The notes: generated from the letters alone by a model not told the origin. Positions 1 to 13,729 are shown, counted from the first letter of the stretch. The stretch is 64,000 nucleotides of DNA from Diphasiastrum complanatum (GCA_029204225.1 CM055092.1:83424976-83488975); one strand, 5' to 3'. Translations and numbers: made by a program.

Positions 1-95
1 TAACAAATACTCAAAAAATATACACTGACTTAAAAATTACAATGACTCAAAAAATTACGGATTTTCCAAGTCGATCCCGTATCGAAAAATTCTAA
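1..95. repeat. AT-rich repeat shared with 41926-42014
   Basis: About 90 bases built from 'actcaaaaaatt' and 'attacggatttt...gtcgat..cgtatc.aaaaatt' match 41926-42014 closely, in the same orientation. In both places the block abuts minus-strand copia coding remnants. It may be an LTR piece or an AT-rich satellite; the sequence alone does not decide. Confidence 0.5.
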
Positions 96-325
96 TGAGT
101 GTGAAAAATTTCTTCCTCAGATGTAATTTAGAAGTGACATCTCTGATGTCATAGAGAGTTGCTAGGATGTCCCAAGCATCCTTAACAGTCTGTGCAGATC
201 AGATATGACTGATTTGAGAGTCTTTGATATTCAGAGTGATTAAGGCAAATGCCTTGCCATCTCATTGCCTCCATTTGGTGATGCTAGCTGCGTCAGCCTC
301 TGGCTTGATTTTGGTACCATCAACT
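96..325 (-). pseudogene. copia gag (UBN2-type) fragment
   Basis: The minus strand reads, through one or two in-frame stops and without a start codon, residues typical of plant copia Gag: 'DGTKIKPEADAASITKWRQ', then 'DGKAFALITLNIKDSQISH', then 'AQTVKDAWDILATLY', then 'TSKLHLRKKFF'. This is the N-terminal capsid-like helical region. No zinc knuckle or protease is attached. The upstream stretch to about 600 on the same strand keeps long open runs but was not recognised. It is a dead fragment. Confidence 0.75.
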
Positions 326-959
326 ATGTCTTACAATTAGTGATATCTCGTTTGTAGAAACAACAATAACGTGATACTGTTGGCTGCGCACTAGTCCGAT
401 ATAGTAGTTCTTCATTATGGTCTCTAGGCTCAGTAGATCATTATCTTTCACCAGATTTCACAATCGTCTAGTGTATTGTTGAACTATCTCATCAAGAAAC
501 ATCTGAAATGAAGTTAATTTGACAAACTCGGTAGTCATGGCTAGAATGCAATGTAGTCTTGATGCAAGAGATTGGTTCAAGGGTTGCACAACTATGGTGT
601 CCCACATTTTAAAAAAAAAAAAAAAGGGTAAATAAAAAAATGATCAGTATGAAAAAAAAAATAGAAAATAGAGTAACAGATGGATCCAAGAGATGGATAT
701 AACAGATGAACAAGATGAAGGTTACACATAATGGAGATGGAAAAGAGTGAACATTATGGCGGTGAAGATGGTAACAGATGTGAAGGAACAATGGCAACTA
801 TGGTGCTGGGGGGGGTGTGGTTTGGGGCATCTCCGGTGCCCCAACACAGGGGTTTGGGGGACTACGCTAGCCCCCATCACTGAACGATATGACTTGTATG
901 TGATTGACATGTCAAGTCATTAGCCGATGAGACAATATTTTTGAATTTTTTGATTTTTT

Positions 960-1560
960 AGAGGTGGGCGAGTAATGGACAGTGGCTGAGTAATAGACAA
1001 TGGCCGAGTAATGGCGAGTAATGGATAGTGGGTGAGTAATGGCGAAAAATGGTTGTCGACGAGAAATGGCGAGAACGAAAAATGACTATTCATACAAGAA
1101 ATGACAAAAAATGACTGTCGGTGAGTCATGGCAAAAAATCAGATCTTTACTCGTCGGTCTACCACGGTAGTAGAATCGAGTACTTGTACTATGCTCTGTA
1201 CCAACGGCGAGTAATGATATTGAAAAAAATGCGAGAAAATCCCAGCTGACGAGTAATAGAAAAAGACGAAAATTGAAAATGACAAAAAATTTGAATTGGC
1301 AAATAATGGCGGGAAAAATAACTTATTATTCATCAGAATGCAGATCTGAGGTTTCTGAGCATGTTTGTACTGATGATGAGTATTGATAGTGAGTAAAAAT
1401 ACAAAAATTGGATTGGTGCAGAGTAATAATCTCTGATGGTGAAAAATGGCGAAATATAGACTTTACACACCGAGCTAAACAGAAGTTGCCTCAGGGTCTG
1501 TTGTGACCTTTGGTTTAAAGTGGTGAGTAAAGAAAACAGAAAATACAGCAACCCAAACAA
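960..1560. repeat. degenerate 'gagtaatggcgaaaaatgg' repeats
   Basis: Many imperfect copies of 'gagtaatgg' and 'gaaaaatgg' spaced about 10-25 bases apart fill this stretch. The pattern is a decayed minisatellite. Small open frames here follow from the repeat and carry no recognised domain. Bases 600-960 are A-rich with a short G run at 810-820 and hold nothing else I can name. Confidence 0.45.
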
Positions 1561-2310
1561 TAAATGTGAGTAATCAACCAATGTTTGCATGTCCTCCTCC
1601 ATATTTGTCCTTCCTTGATATGTCACCACCATGAAACTCCACTGAATGAGCATCTATTGCCATCTTGCCACTGAAATCATCAACCCTTGGATATCCAACG
1701 AGTAAAAGAGTAACAATAATGATGCTAATCCAGCTCCATATGATTCCATATAACTAGTAGGTGTGGGAGATGAATGCATGATTATGGTAGTGGTAAACAA
1801 TTTGGTGCTTTGCAGAAGCGTAAAGAATCAAATTAAGAGCTAGATGTTAGTTCAACATTGGTTAACAGTCATATAAACAGTTTAATCTACGAATATGCTA
1901 TCTGCCTAGCATGAATCAACTGATCAGAACAGAATGAAAATGATGCATTCAAAACAATATGACAGGACTCAGATTTAGTAGAATAGTAATCATATAATGA
2001 TTAAGAGTACAAGGTCTGAATGAAGACAGAGTCGTGTTCTTCCTGAATTAGTATTATGATGAAACAAAGAGAGTTCAAAGGTGGAAGCATGTAGAAACCA
2101 TTGCATTTACATTCTATTTCATTCTTCATGTTCTAGTTACATCTTGGTATGCAAAATTGATGATAGAAATTGTGAAGTATCCAATTTGGACACTATTATC
2201 TATCAATCATGAATGGTTCTATTTTGGACATCATAAAACCGTAAAAATGAGGTCTACACTTAGGATGGAGATCATTCTAAAGTTGGATCAAAGTTGTATG
2301 GTAAAAAACT

Positions 2311-2340
2311 ATGCTAAAACTAGTTGAAGAGGGAGTGTGA
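2311..2340 (+). pseudogene. 3' end of copia pol running into an LTR
   Basis: These bases encode MLKLVEEGV followed by TGA, the same last residues as the pol at 52098 on the minus strand. As there, the stop codon uses the first bases of the 3' LTR, and the purine run gaagagggag is the polypurine tract. Upstream sequence (1660-2310) has no recognisable pol, so the element is 5' truncated. Confidence 0.7.
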
Positions 2341-2989
2341 AAAATGTCAACTAGTTAAGCTGAGTTTATTTGGCAATTTTGAGGCCAATATGCATTTTCA
2401 ACTTAGAGATAAACTTTATGAAGTTAATAAGGCCTAAGAATAGTGGATTTACTATTTTTTGGCAACTAGGCAAGTTGATAAGGTCGCATATAGACCTCTT
2501 GTTATTGGTTCAATCACATACATTGAATCTAGTCATGTTAGATTCTAGGTTTTTGGTATGTACCTAGAAGCTCTCCACTAAGTTGATAAGCTTAGGCAAG
2601 ATGATCCTAAATGGTCAAGTGGCTGTTATAAATAGGCATACAAGCATGGGAGGAATTCATCTCTCTCATTCTTCTCTAATTCATTCTTATGGAAGATATC
2701 TCTTTTGGTTTCTACATCAAACTCTTGCATTTTGGTGGTGATATTGTGAGATCTCTGTGTGTAGAATGTTATTTTTCTTATGTATATGAATCAAACATTG
2801 TGAGCACTGATATTGTACAGTTGTTGTACGGGACAGGGACACAAAGACTATCATATCTAAGTGTTTATGACAAGTTATTATTGAGTTTGCATCTTCTATG
2901 TGTAGTTGATGCATGTTTTTTTACATTAATAAAATTATGCTAAAGATATCAAGGGCATGATTAGGTCATTTGGATATGATCTTTTCACA
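2336..2989 (+). repeat. LTR of the 52-kb copia family
   Basis: It starts TGTGAAAA directly after a polypurine tract and I end it at TTTTCACA, giving TG...CA termini and about 654 bases, close to the 644-base relative at 51459-52102. Shared landmarks are the start, 'aggccaa' near base 50 and a TATA-like 'tataaatagg' near 2628. The downstream end is inferred. Its internal region is lost. Confidence 0.6.
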
Positions 2990-5180
2990 AATTTGACCTA
3001 ACACTGCTCATTGCCCAAAAATGGGCTAGAAACAACAAAGAGGTGTGTAAATTTATCTTGATAAAAAACAAAAGGCTAATATAAAGAGCAAGGAAAAGAA
3101 ATTAATGAGATTCGTTGAATCTTTGAATCACTTTGTTGTAGTTATTTAAGAATATTATTATTCTTGAAGCTATATGTTCAAGCACAACCCTGCTAACATA
3201 GAGGTGTGTATCACCACACTTAAGCAACAAATCATTGAGCTCCCCTCACACAAGGCTTGTATGTTCAAAAAAGTGCAAGTGTCACAAGTTACAAATCACT
3301 ACTCATAGAGAGGAAAGTGAGCATGGTGCTTCTAGACTTGTTCACAAGTAGTAGGCAAAACTTTTTTGCCCAACTACTACTCATTGTTGGAAATGTTGGG
3401 AATGAGCAGATCTAGGGTAAAAATTGGAATAGCACAAAATTGGATTGCTCAAGGTTTTAATGAGTTGATGCTTGTCACCATTCAGGGACATAAGGACAAG
3501 AGTGTTGGGTGAGTTTTTCCAAATGTTTTCAATAATGATTGTTTAGTTTACTTTGTCAATATCCTGTCTAGTTCTCAATTTGGTATCTATCACTTCACAC
3601 TTAAATGATTGTGAAAAACGTTTGTAAGAAACATGATTTGAAGCGTTTACAATGTTATAATAACTTTACTATACAAGTGTCATCAATGATGGATCGAGTT
3701 TTGCCCTATATCCAATTACAAATTATTGATGTGGTCTAATATGATGAAAGCATTGTTGAGCATATTGTTATACGGAAACTTGATAACATCCCCAAGACTG
3801 TAAACCCAGTTAGTTTATCAAGAGTGTATTATAAACTAAACTCCTATGCGCACCAAGACGCGGGACTAGCTTTTTGTAATGAGCCCAAACCCATGCGGCA
3901 CAGTTGGTTAGAAGTGAATTGCCCCATGTATTAGGATTGATTTTGTTTCAGCTGAATGAGTGACTTAAGCCATTGAGGCACGTAAAGAGGGTTACACTTG
4001 GAAAGGATTTGTACCCAAGCCAATTGCTCAAAAATTGGGATGGACCAACATGACGCATATCCATAGATCTTCAGCATCTGATATGGGCTTGGGGGTGATA
4101 GAATGTCGATAACAAATACAAATGACACTATTATAACGGCCCCCCCCAACTGGACTATGGAAGCTTCTCTTCATGGCATATTCTATGTATTGAATGCAAT
4201 ACCCCTAATACTTCATGGAATGGTATTGATTTATGTCTAGTCTCCCAAAGTATCACAAAAATCTTCATCACCTTCCTACCTCTCAAGTCCTTAGTTTCCT
4301 GAATTTTCACTCTTCAAGAGTTGATTTGAGAATGTATAAGAGGGCACTTTCACACCCTTTTAGAATGTATTAGAGGGCACTTTCACACCCCTTATTGAGA
4401 ATGGAAGCAGAATGTTTTCTAGAGGAGGAGAGAACCTAGATTGGTTGGATTGTAGAAGAAGGCTGATGCCTTAACCCTATCCTAGCAGCGACTGAGAGGA
4501 AAAATATCGTAACTATTGTAAACATACTTGCAAAAGCAAAGAAAAACTTTTGCGTCAACCCCTATTCTCACTCTTGAATAGAGCAGCCACTTTCCAAGAC
4601 ATACAAGTGTCCCAATTTGGTGCTTGAAATCCTTGTCACTAAGTCTTTCTCTGTAGTCAGAATTCAACACCACCCTACCAGCAATTGGAGACAAATTGTT
4701 ACTTCTACTTCTTTGACAATGGATCGTTGTCCCAGTCCAAGGGTATAGCCAACAGTCGCTGCCTTTGGATTGCTGATTTCCAAAAGAATCCTCCTTGATG
4801 ACGGAAATGATAATTACCGTTCCAACGATTCTGGAAGTCATTTGTTACCTCCTGCTTCAAATTAATCATTATCTTAGCCTATTCACTACCAGCAACAAGG
4901 TTTCTTAGATTGAGTTACACCGGATTGATTGATCATTTCTGTTATTAAGAATACTTCCGATTCCGTATTGACATCAGGTATGACAAATCCAACTTTTCTC
5001 ATTTTGATTGGATTGCTTTAACTTGTCTCATAACAAGAATTCCTCAAACATTTCCTCATATCAATTTCATCCAAATCTCTAGTACAGAAACCAATTCTTC
5101 AAATCCTCTGATCTGACCCAGTTAGTCTACATGCATGGTATTGTATTTTCCCGTCATAACTTGGAAGTGCTCAAGAAATG
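2990..5180. other. no recognisable gene; small tandem duplication
   Basis: I find no domain in this stretch. A 33-base unit is duplicated at 4330-4362 and 4363-4395 (gaatgtat.agagggcact, then ttcacaccc). A 119-residue minus-strand frame at 4482-4841 lacks a recognised family, helices or motifs and is not called. Bases 3770-3960 look like decayed LTR or spacer DNA. Confidence 0.4.
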
Positions 5181-5183
5181 GTA

Positions 5184-5218
<35 letters not shown>
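5180..5218. repeat. (AT)n microsatellite
   Basis: An uninterrupted alternating AT run of roughly 38 bases. It lies about 30 bases upstream of the large inverted repeat at 5250-5367. Confidence 0.95.
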
Positions 5219-5221
<3 letters not shown>

Positions 5222-5249
5222 CATAAAGCCATGTTCCAAAAATGTAGTA

Positions 5250-5367
5250 GGTAATGGCCATTGGGAGGGCCATTACCATAAATAATTTGGGACCCGGGCA
5301 CTGAGTGGCGAAGCTGCCCGGGGACCAAATTATTTGTGGTAATGGTCCGACCAATGGACCATTACCG
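5250..5367. repeat. inverted repeat with 52-bp arms
   Basis: The left arm (5250-5300) and right arm (about 5315-5367) are reverse complements over roughly 52 bases with only a few mismatches, separated by about 13 bases (ctgagtggcgaag). Each arm also contains an internal palindrome, ggtaatgg(c/t)c...gg(c/a)ccattacc, so the motif GGTAATGG occurs four times in alternating orientation. A folded strand would make a long GC-rich hairpin with side hairpins. It could be a foldback or MITE-like remnant; no target duplication was identified. Confidence 0.85.
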
Positions 5368-5399
5368 CATGTAATTGCTGGTTCGTTTGATTTTCTTTT

Positions 5400-5551
5400 T
5401 TTGCCGTCTCTCTCTTGTCTCTCCTGGTCTTTGCACTCTGTGCTCTCTTGCGCTCTCTCTCCCTCTCTTTTGTGCTCACTCTCTCTCCCTCTCCCTCTCT
5501 CTTCTTGTCGGCCCTCTCCCTCTCCTCTGCGCTCTCTCCCTCTCTACTGTC

Positions 5552-5609
<58 letters not shown>

Positions 5610-6135
5610 GCTCTCTGCTGTCTGGCCTCTTTGCTCTCTGCTCTCTCTCCCTCTCCCTCTCTCTAATGTCTGCACTCTCTCCCTCAGCCCTCTCCTCTCT
5701 CTCTCTCCCTCCTCTCTCCCTTCGTGTGCTCTCTGTTGTGTGCTCTCTTCTCCCCTCCGTTGTCTCTCTCTTCCCTCTCTCTTCCCTCCGCTCTCTCCTC
5801 TCCTCTCTCTCCCCTCCCTCCGCTCTCCTCTTCTCTCTCTGTGCTCTCTCCTCTCCTCTGTTCTCTCTCTCCTCTCCCCTCCCCCGCTCTTCTCTTCTCT
5901 CTCTGCTCTCCTTCCGCTCTCTCCTCTCTCCTCTCTCTCTCCTCTCCCCTCCCTCCCTCCGCTCTATTCTCTCTTCTCTCTCCCCTCCCCTCCCTCCGCT
6001 CTCTCCTCTCTCCTCTTCTTTCTCTCTCTCCGCTCTCCCCGCTCTCTCCTCTCTCCCTCCTCTCTCTTGCGCTGTCTCCCTCCGCTCTCTCTCCTCTGTC
6101 CCTAGCTCTCTCTACAAGTCTCTCTCTCTCGCGCG
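5400..6135. repeat. ~730-bp polypyrimidine tract
   Basis: The plus strand is almost purely C and T (ctctctccctctc variants), with a pure (CT)n core near 5547-5607. Three overlapping frames are open because the repeat lacks stops; they encode Ser/Leu/Pro/Cys repeats and are not genes. Such strand asymmetry can form H-DNA. From 6136 to about 6240 the sequence is ordinary and carries a GGGCCC...GGGCCC pair at 6158-6182. Confidence 0.9.
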
Positions 6136-6244
6136 CCAGGCAAAAAAAGCGTTGTTGGGCCCTATATTATGCAAAGGGCCCAAAAAGACCCAAAAATCAA
6201 GTGAACATCAATTACGTGTGGGGAATATTGTAAGTCATACTTAG

Positions 6245-7050
6245 GGAAGTATTGAGAAGTAGACTATTGCTCTAATTGCACTAAGCTTTGAACACTATGG
6301 GAGAACTTATTAAAGATATTTGATATGACCGGTAGCTGGTTGATTCTCACTAAAGTTCTAACACAAGGGGTCCCCACCTTGGCCCCTCATCGTCTAAAAT
6401 ATTGCAATGAAATTTGAGATGTTATTTTGTAGATTCACCATTTTATTCCTATATGATTAGATTCTTCTAAGTATGTTGGGATCTTGCGTCCCTTCTCATG
6501 CTCTTGTAGGCCTAATTTTAACATTTTGTAAATGTGATATCAATAAAATCTAATTCAAGATGTTGGTTCCTAACGTATGGATTTTTGCGCTCACCATCCA
6601 TCCCTCGCGACTCCTTGAGAGTATGAATTAAGCATATGAATGGATTATATATGTTTGTTGGGAGATTCCCAACAAGAAATAAATTCTTTATCAACACATC
6701 TTTGACTTATTTCTTACTATTTAGTCTATTGGAATTTTATAGTTAAAATAAATAACGAGGACTAAATAGATCAATCAATGTGAATAATGTGAATTCAATA
6801 ACTACCATAGACAATGCATATTCTATGTATGTGCCAAAGCACACACAAGAACTTGTGACCCGTGGGCCTCATTTTGTAAATAAAATACAAAAATTATGTA
6901 AAGTCAAGATACTTGCAAAAAGCAAGTTACATTAGATTCTAAGTTTGTAAATAGGCAATAGTCATGTGCCAAATAGTTGGAGAAGGGCCACATTATAGAG
7001 GGGTTTCTTCTTCTTGAGTAATGCAAGAGAAGAGAAATCTTCAAAAGTTT
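6245..7050. other. no recognisable gene
   Basis: AT-rich spacer without a recognisable domain. A 'caataaaatc' polyadenylation-like string near 6540 may be the end of an old transcript or LTR, but nothing upstream supports a gene. Confidence 0.4.
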
Positions 7051-7052
7051 TG

Positions 7053-8885
<1,833 letters not shown>

Positions 8886-8887
8886 TT

Positions 8888-9300
8888 TCAGCACTTCCGA
8901 GGCAATTTCCAGCGCTGAATTTCCAGCAAGTTGGAGCGCACTTTTGAGCTACTTTTTTCACGTACTTCTGAATCAGATTTGAGTGCTGATTTCCCCACAA
9001 TTCCCAGTGAATTCTGAGATAGCTTCCAGCGCACTTCTGAGATAGCTTTCCAGCGAACTTGCCCCCACAATTTTAGTGTGACTGAGCAGTTTTCCAGTGT
9101 TGAGTTGCCGGATTTTGAGCACAATTTTGACAGCAGGAGCAGCGATTTGCAAAATTTTACTTTCGACACTTGTGTATCTGAATTTCCAGCGACCTGCCGG
9201 AGCAAACAGCAGCACATTTTTCCCACCAACTTTCGCTATTTTTGCATGTTTAGTTTGAGGAAAAGCCCTCTTGGTTTTAGAAAACGTATCCCCAATTAAA
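8888..9300 (+). repeat. degenerate repeats at the 5' side of the RT-RLE element
   Basis: Irregular copies of 'ttccagcg(c)' and 'acttctgag(a)tag' recur every 20-50 bases in this stretch. The block lies upstream of the first coding-like region of the non-LTR element and could be its 5' untranslated region. Assignment rests only on position and on the change to more GC-rich sequence that continues to about 12.7 kb. Confidence 0.4.
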
Positions 9301-10241
9301 AGAAAAAAGACTGGTATTCTTAGGTAGCTGTTTTCCCCTCTTTTCTCGAATTGTTAGGTTCACATTGTGCATCACTTTTGCTATTCCAAGGCTCGGAATT
9401 ACCTTTTACAAAAAGCCTGTCTTGTTGTCTCTACTTTCCATTTTGCCTTCTGCCTGTGCATTCCTTGTGTTGCTTTATTGCTAGGATCTTCTTTACCTGT
9501 CAATATGGTTCCTCAATATTCTTCTCATCCTTTGCAACTCACAGATTTCAATCCTCTTGCTCGGCGTGGAGAAAAGAGACCTGCTTCACCTTCAGACCAC
9601 GCTTCCAGTGTTTCCCCTTCATGCGCACGTCATGAAGCCCTTTTGATGTTGCGGATTCCTTGTTTGTTTCCTCTAGCCAAGTGGTGCCATACTGTCCGTC
9701 CCATCTTCGACAGCCCCTTTCTTCCTCGCTTTCAATTTCTCAGCTTTCTGTGCAGGCTATGGTCGCCTTTATGTGCAAGGTGCCGGTCTTTCTCGCCATC
9801 AAAACGCTTGCTCTGCTTTCCGTCAGCAGCTCGCATTAACCAATGTCGACCTTGCACCTCATCCTGCTCCTACTTCGCCACCTGAGTTAGTTTGGACCTG
9901 GATTCGCTCTCTTGATATTTTAGCCTCTTTTCACTTGGGTTTTCCTCGTCCTCATCTTTATGCACACATACCCTTTGCCTCGCGCTTAGACGTTTAGAGA
10001 GCTTTATCCTTATCTTTGACTTGTTTGGCTTCCAACCCTTCTAATACCACAACTCTGGTGTTTGTCTTTGCCTCCTCGGGGTGGTGATGCTTGTCATCGA
10101 GAATCTCGCAACATGATTCGTCGCTTTATGTTAGGAGATTGGGAAAATCTGCAAGAGGATCATTTCCTTCGTTGCCATGCACTTGCTGCTCAATGAGATT
10201 CTACTTCGGATGGTGTTTCTATACCCCATGTTCACCGTCGG

Positions 10242-11210
10242 TTGCGTCGCTGTGTTTTACTTGGGCAAGTGGGTGAGTATTCTCGTGCAGCTCGTGCCCT
10301 AGCTCCCACAAGTCCAGCGGGTCCTTTTGCTACCACCCTTCAGGCTTTGGAGCTTCTTCATCCACCAGCAAATGATTGTCTTCCCTCTTTTGTTGAGGAC
10401 TTTGAACCTGATTCCGATCTACAGCTCTCAGAATCTCATTTTCTTAATGCTTTTTTACGTAGCCCTCATCTGTCTATTGGGGGTCCTTCTGGTATGGTTT
10501 TCGAGCATCTTCGTGACTGTTTTTCTCCTGATGATTGGTTTGGTTTGCTCCTCTGTAACATGTGGGCGTATTCCTTTTTCTATTGGTCGTATTCTTGGTG
10601 TTGCTCGTTTGATAGCCTTGGAAAAGCCTGGCGGGGGCGTGCGTCCGATTGCTGTCGGAGAGGTTTTATATAGGTTGGTTTCTCGGACTCTTGGTTTTCA
10701 GCTTCGTGACAATTTTCATGACCACCTATTTCCTCATCAGTTTGGTTGCGCTACTCCTGGCAGTTGCGAGACAATCGTACATGCTTTGCGTGCTACCTTG
10801 GATCTTCATCCAGATTGGGTTGTCCTTCAAGTGTATGTTTCAAACACTTTCAATTTTATTTCTCGAGGGGCCATTTTCCAAGAACTTCGTGCGGCATACG
10901 GTCTACTCGCTCAGCTCATCCCATTTGTTCGCTCTTTTTATTCCATGGATGCGCCTCATGCTTCTCGCTCGAGTGATGTTTCAGTTATCCCTTCTGCTGA
11001 TGGTATCGGACAAGGCGATCCCTTAGGTGGTGCTCTTTTTGCTTTGGGGCATTGTGAGCTTTTTCTTCTGCTTTTCCAACTTGTTTGTTTCCCTCTATTG
11101 CTGATGACACGCATATTGTGGGACCTGCTAACGACATCATTCCAGCTTTCCTGCATTTCTCTCAACAACTCTCAGCTTTGGGTCTCACTGTGAATCCCTC
11201 TGAGTGCGTT
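10242..11210 (+). pseudogene. reverse transcriptase domain of the RT-RLE element
   Basis: Three frames are needed to follow the domain. Motif A reads 'VVLQVYVSNTFNFISR', with Tyr where the catalytic Asp of V-D-V/I-S-N is expected. Motif B reads 'GIGQGDPLGGALFAL'. Motif C, 'IADDTHI', is in another frame with its Asp pair at 11103-11108, followed by 'QLSALGLTVNPSECVAWCP'. At least two frameshifts separate the fingers, palm A/B and palm C. The motif A substitution and the frameshifts make an active enzyme very unlikely. Confidence 0.8.
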
Positions 11211-12078
11211 GCTTGGTGTCCTCACTCAGGGCCTCCTTCCTGAGCTCCCTTTACCTACAGGTTTCAATTCTTCGGTTGATGAGATTCGAGCGCTTGGTAT
11301 TCCTATAGGTTTCTCTGACTTTGTAGCTTCCTCTTTGCGGAACACTTTGGGCGCGCATCTTCACCACGCTGATTTGCTACCAAAGCTTGGCAACGCTCAA
11401 GTTGCTCTAGGAATTCTCACTCAATGCTTCGCTCAACAACCAAGTTATATTCTATGGTGTGTTCCTCCCTCTCTGGATGTTTTGGCTTTGCTACAAGATT
11501 TCGATAATACTTTATCAGATATTATGGGTCACTTGATGGGTTCAGAAACCTTTCATATTTCCCATCAATGGTCAGCTCGTTAAGCGACAAGTCTTTCTTC
11601 CCGCTTCTTTTGTATTGGTCTTACTTGCACAGCTTCTATTGCTCCAGCTGCTTTTTTGGCAAGTTGGACCCTTGTTGCTAGGTCCTTGTTGCCTCTGCAC
11701 TTATCTATCAGTTTCAGCAGGACAACAAGCCAATTCTTCTTGATTCAGTAGCTCATGTGGAGACAAGCATTCTTCCTTTCCAACAACACCTTCGTGCGGC
11801 CAAGGATCTCATCCCTCCACCCGTTCTTTGCCTTTGAGATTTTGCTTAGCCATCAATGTGCTCATTTTCAAAAGTATCTTTTGGAGCAGTTCCACTCACA
11901 TGCTTTCACTCAGCTTCTCAGTGATTCCCTTTCCGATGAGACTTGGGATTGCCTTCTGTCTTGTGCAGGCTCTGGTGCTGGTGCTTGGCTTGTTGCACGC
12001 CCTATTGTTCCACTCTTGTGCCTTTCTTCAGAGTTGTTTGTCATCGCTCTTTGAGTCAGATTAGGTCTCCCTCATCCA

Positions 12079-12669
12079 GTGTTGGTGGGTTTGATAAAAT
12101 GTTCCAGTGGTCACCCTCTTGATTCTATTGGCACTCATCTCATGTGTTGCCCTTCTAGCGGAGATCACACCGCGATTCATGATTCCATTTGTGACGTGCT
12201 GACATCTTTTGCACGTGAGTGTGGTTTTCATGTTGTCCAAGAGCAAACCCACATCTTGCCTGTATCTGATTCACAGTCGCCTCGACGTCGAATTGATCTC
12301 GTTCTTTCGCGCAAGGGGATTCACACACTTGGGGATGTTGTTGTTGCTGATCCTTCGCGGCCAGACCTCCTTCGCCGTGCTTCAACTACCCAAGCTGCCG
12401 CTGCTTCTCATGCGGCTCAAGATAAAGAGCGAGATTATTCACATTGCACTATTGGAGAAGACTTTATTCCTTTTGCCTTGGAAATTTATGGGTGCCTGCA
12501 TAAGAAATTTGACGCTTTTCTATCATCTTGTGTAGGTTTTGCATCAAATCTCCAAGGACGAGGTGCCTCACCTTTATCTATCATTATGTCTTATTATTGT
12601 CAACGAGTTTCTACCACTTTACAATGCACTCAGGCACTTGCAATACTTCGACGTGCCGTAGTTGTATGA
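12079..12669 (+). CDS. zinc knuckle plus restriction-like endonuclease, still open
   Basis: This stretch of 196 codons has no interruption although the rest of the polyprotein is broken. It begins with a knuckle-like pattern, C..GHPLDSIGTH..CC, like the C-x2-C-G-x-LD-x2-G-x-H-x4-C motif preceding the nuclease in related plant RT proteins. Then 'AIHDSICDVLTSFARECGF' and 'RRRIDLVLSRKGIHTLGDVV', giving (R)-x-D-L-V and a second acidic D-V about ten residues on, the R/K-P-D...D signature of PD-(D/E)XK RLEs. The 5' limit is the open-frame limit; no dedicated ATG is evident. The C-terminus ends ILRRAVVV. It is probably the tail of a dead element, not a separate gene. Confidence 0.6.
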   Translation: MLVGLIKCSSGHPLDSIGTHLMCCPSSGDHTAIHDSICDVLTSFARECGFHVVQEQTHILPVSDSQSPRRRIDLVLSRKGIHTLGDVVVADPSRPDLLRRASTTQAAAASHAAQDKERDYSHCTIGEDFIPFALEIYGCLHKKFDAFLSSCVGFASNLQGRGASPLSIIMSYYCQRVSTTLQCTQALAILRRAVVV

Positions 12670-12699
12670 ACGGCTGCTTCACAGCTTCCTACATACCTA

Positions 12700-13360
12700 A
12701 ACTTCCAACTATCTTAGCTAGCGACTCACATCAAGCAATAGACTTTTTATAACTACTTTTTGAGATTGTTACTTTGTTATAGTTGATGTACAGTATCTCA
12801 ATTCGCCTTTTGGCCTTTACACTTTCTACATGCATACCTTTGTACTCTGATGGGTTTCTCCATCTTTTATTAATAAAAACAGGAAGTTTCTTCTTCTTAA
12901 GGAGGTGTTTGGTTGAAAGCAATAATCAAAACCATCATCGTTGATATTGTGTAGGAATCAAACGTAGTACCACAATACTCTGCTAGCAAATTATCCGCAA
13001 AAAATTGAACATAAAGTATAGGATGTTACCAATATAAGTTACAAGCCTAGGAACCTCACAAACTTAGTTAGGATGCATGTTTGTTTTTCTCAAACTTTTG
13101 GGATCTACATTTTCCTTGCACCATCATTTGCATAAATCACCTTAGAATAGTTGTGCAATAAACCAAGAGTTATAAAGGACTTCCAATGCATGGGAGGTTC
13201 ATGAAGGAATTTTTGCATGGAATAAGTTTGACAAACCATGAAAAGAAAACTTGACACACCTATTCTTTAATTGGATTATGCATATGCACATAGACAAAAT
13301 AGGAACACCCAATGAATGCCCTTTGACATTTTTAGATATTTGTAGTTAATGTCCAATACA
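12700..13360. other. element 3' flank and spacer
   Basis: Bases 12,670-12,900 are the probable 3' untranslated region of the RT-RLE element, ending near 'aataaaaacagg'. Beyond it I see ordinary AT-rich spacer with no domain. Confidence 0.35.
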
Positions 13361-13507
13361 TGATCCACCACTAGAGGTCATGTTTTTCCATGTAACACGT
13401 GGCCACTCATGTTGGCCACATGTGTTACATGTGGCCAACATGAGTACACCAACAGTGTAAGGAGACAAGCCAAAGCAAAAAAGCTAATGTGTGTGTGTGT
13501 GTGTGTG

Positions 13508-13549
<42 letters not shown>

Positions 13550-13677
13550 CCACCACTAGAGGTTGTATTTTTCCATGTAACACATGTGGTGTACTCATAG
13601 TACACCACATGTGGCCACCATGAGTACACCAACACTACAACGAGACAAGCCAAAGCAAAAAAGCTAATGTGTGTGTG

Positions 13678-13729
<52 letters not shown>

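Larger units (their letters stand above)
9367..12669 (+). mobile_element. non-LTR retroelement with RT and RLE, decayed
   Basis: Successive plus-strand frames, broken by several frameshifts and stops, spell one polyprotein: an N-terminal region (9367-9997), an RT with 'GGPSGMVFEHLRD' (about 10,480-10,520) and 'KPGGGVRPIAVGEVLYRLVS' (about 10,625-10,685), then a C-terminal zinc knuckle and RLE. No apurinic endonuclease, integrase or LTR is seen. RT plus C-terminal RLE is the layout of early-branching non-LTR clades such as R2, HERO and Utopia; which clade is inference. The 3' flank carries 'ttattaataaaaacagg' near 12,868. The element is more GC-rich than its surroundings. Confidence 0.75.

Noticed and set aside
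4482-4841. 119-codon minus-strand frame
   Set aside because: No motif, no transmembrane or signal pattern, no splice context and no neighbour to support it.
5305-6244. Long overlapping open frames of 169-289 codons
   Set aside because: They lie in a pure pyrimidine tract, encode Ser/Leu/Pro/Cys repeats in all three frames and have no domain; openness follows from base composition.
12785-12840. 'gccttttggc' resembling the start of U2 snRNA, a known target of Utopia RLE elements
   Set aside because: Only a ten-base match; the surrounding U2 sequence and order are absent, so chance is the better explanation.
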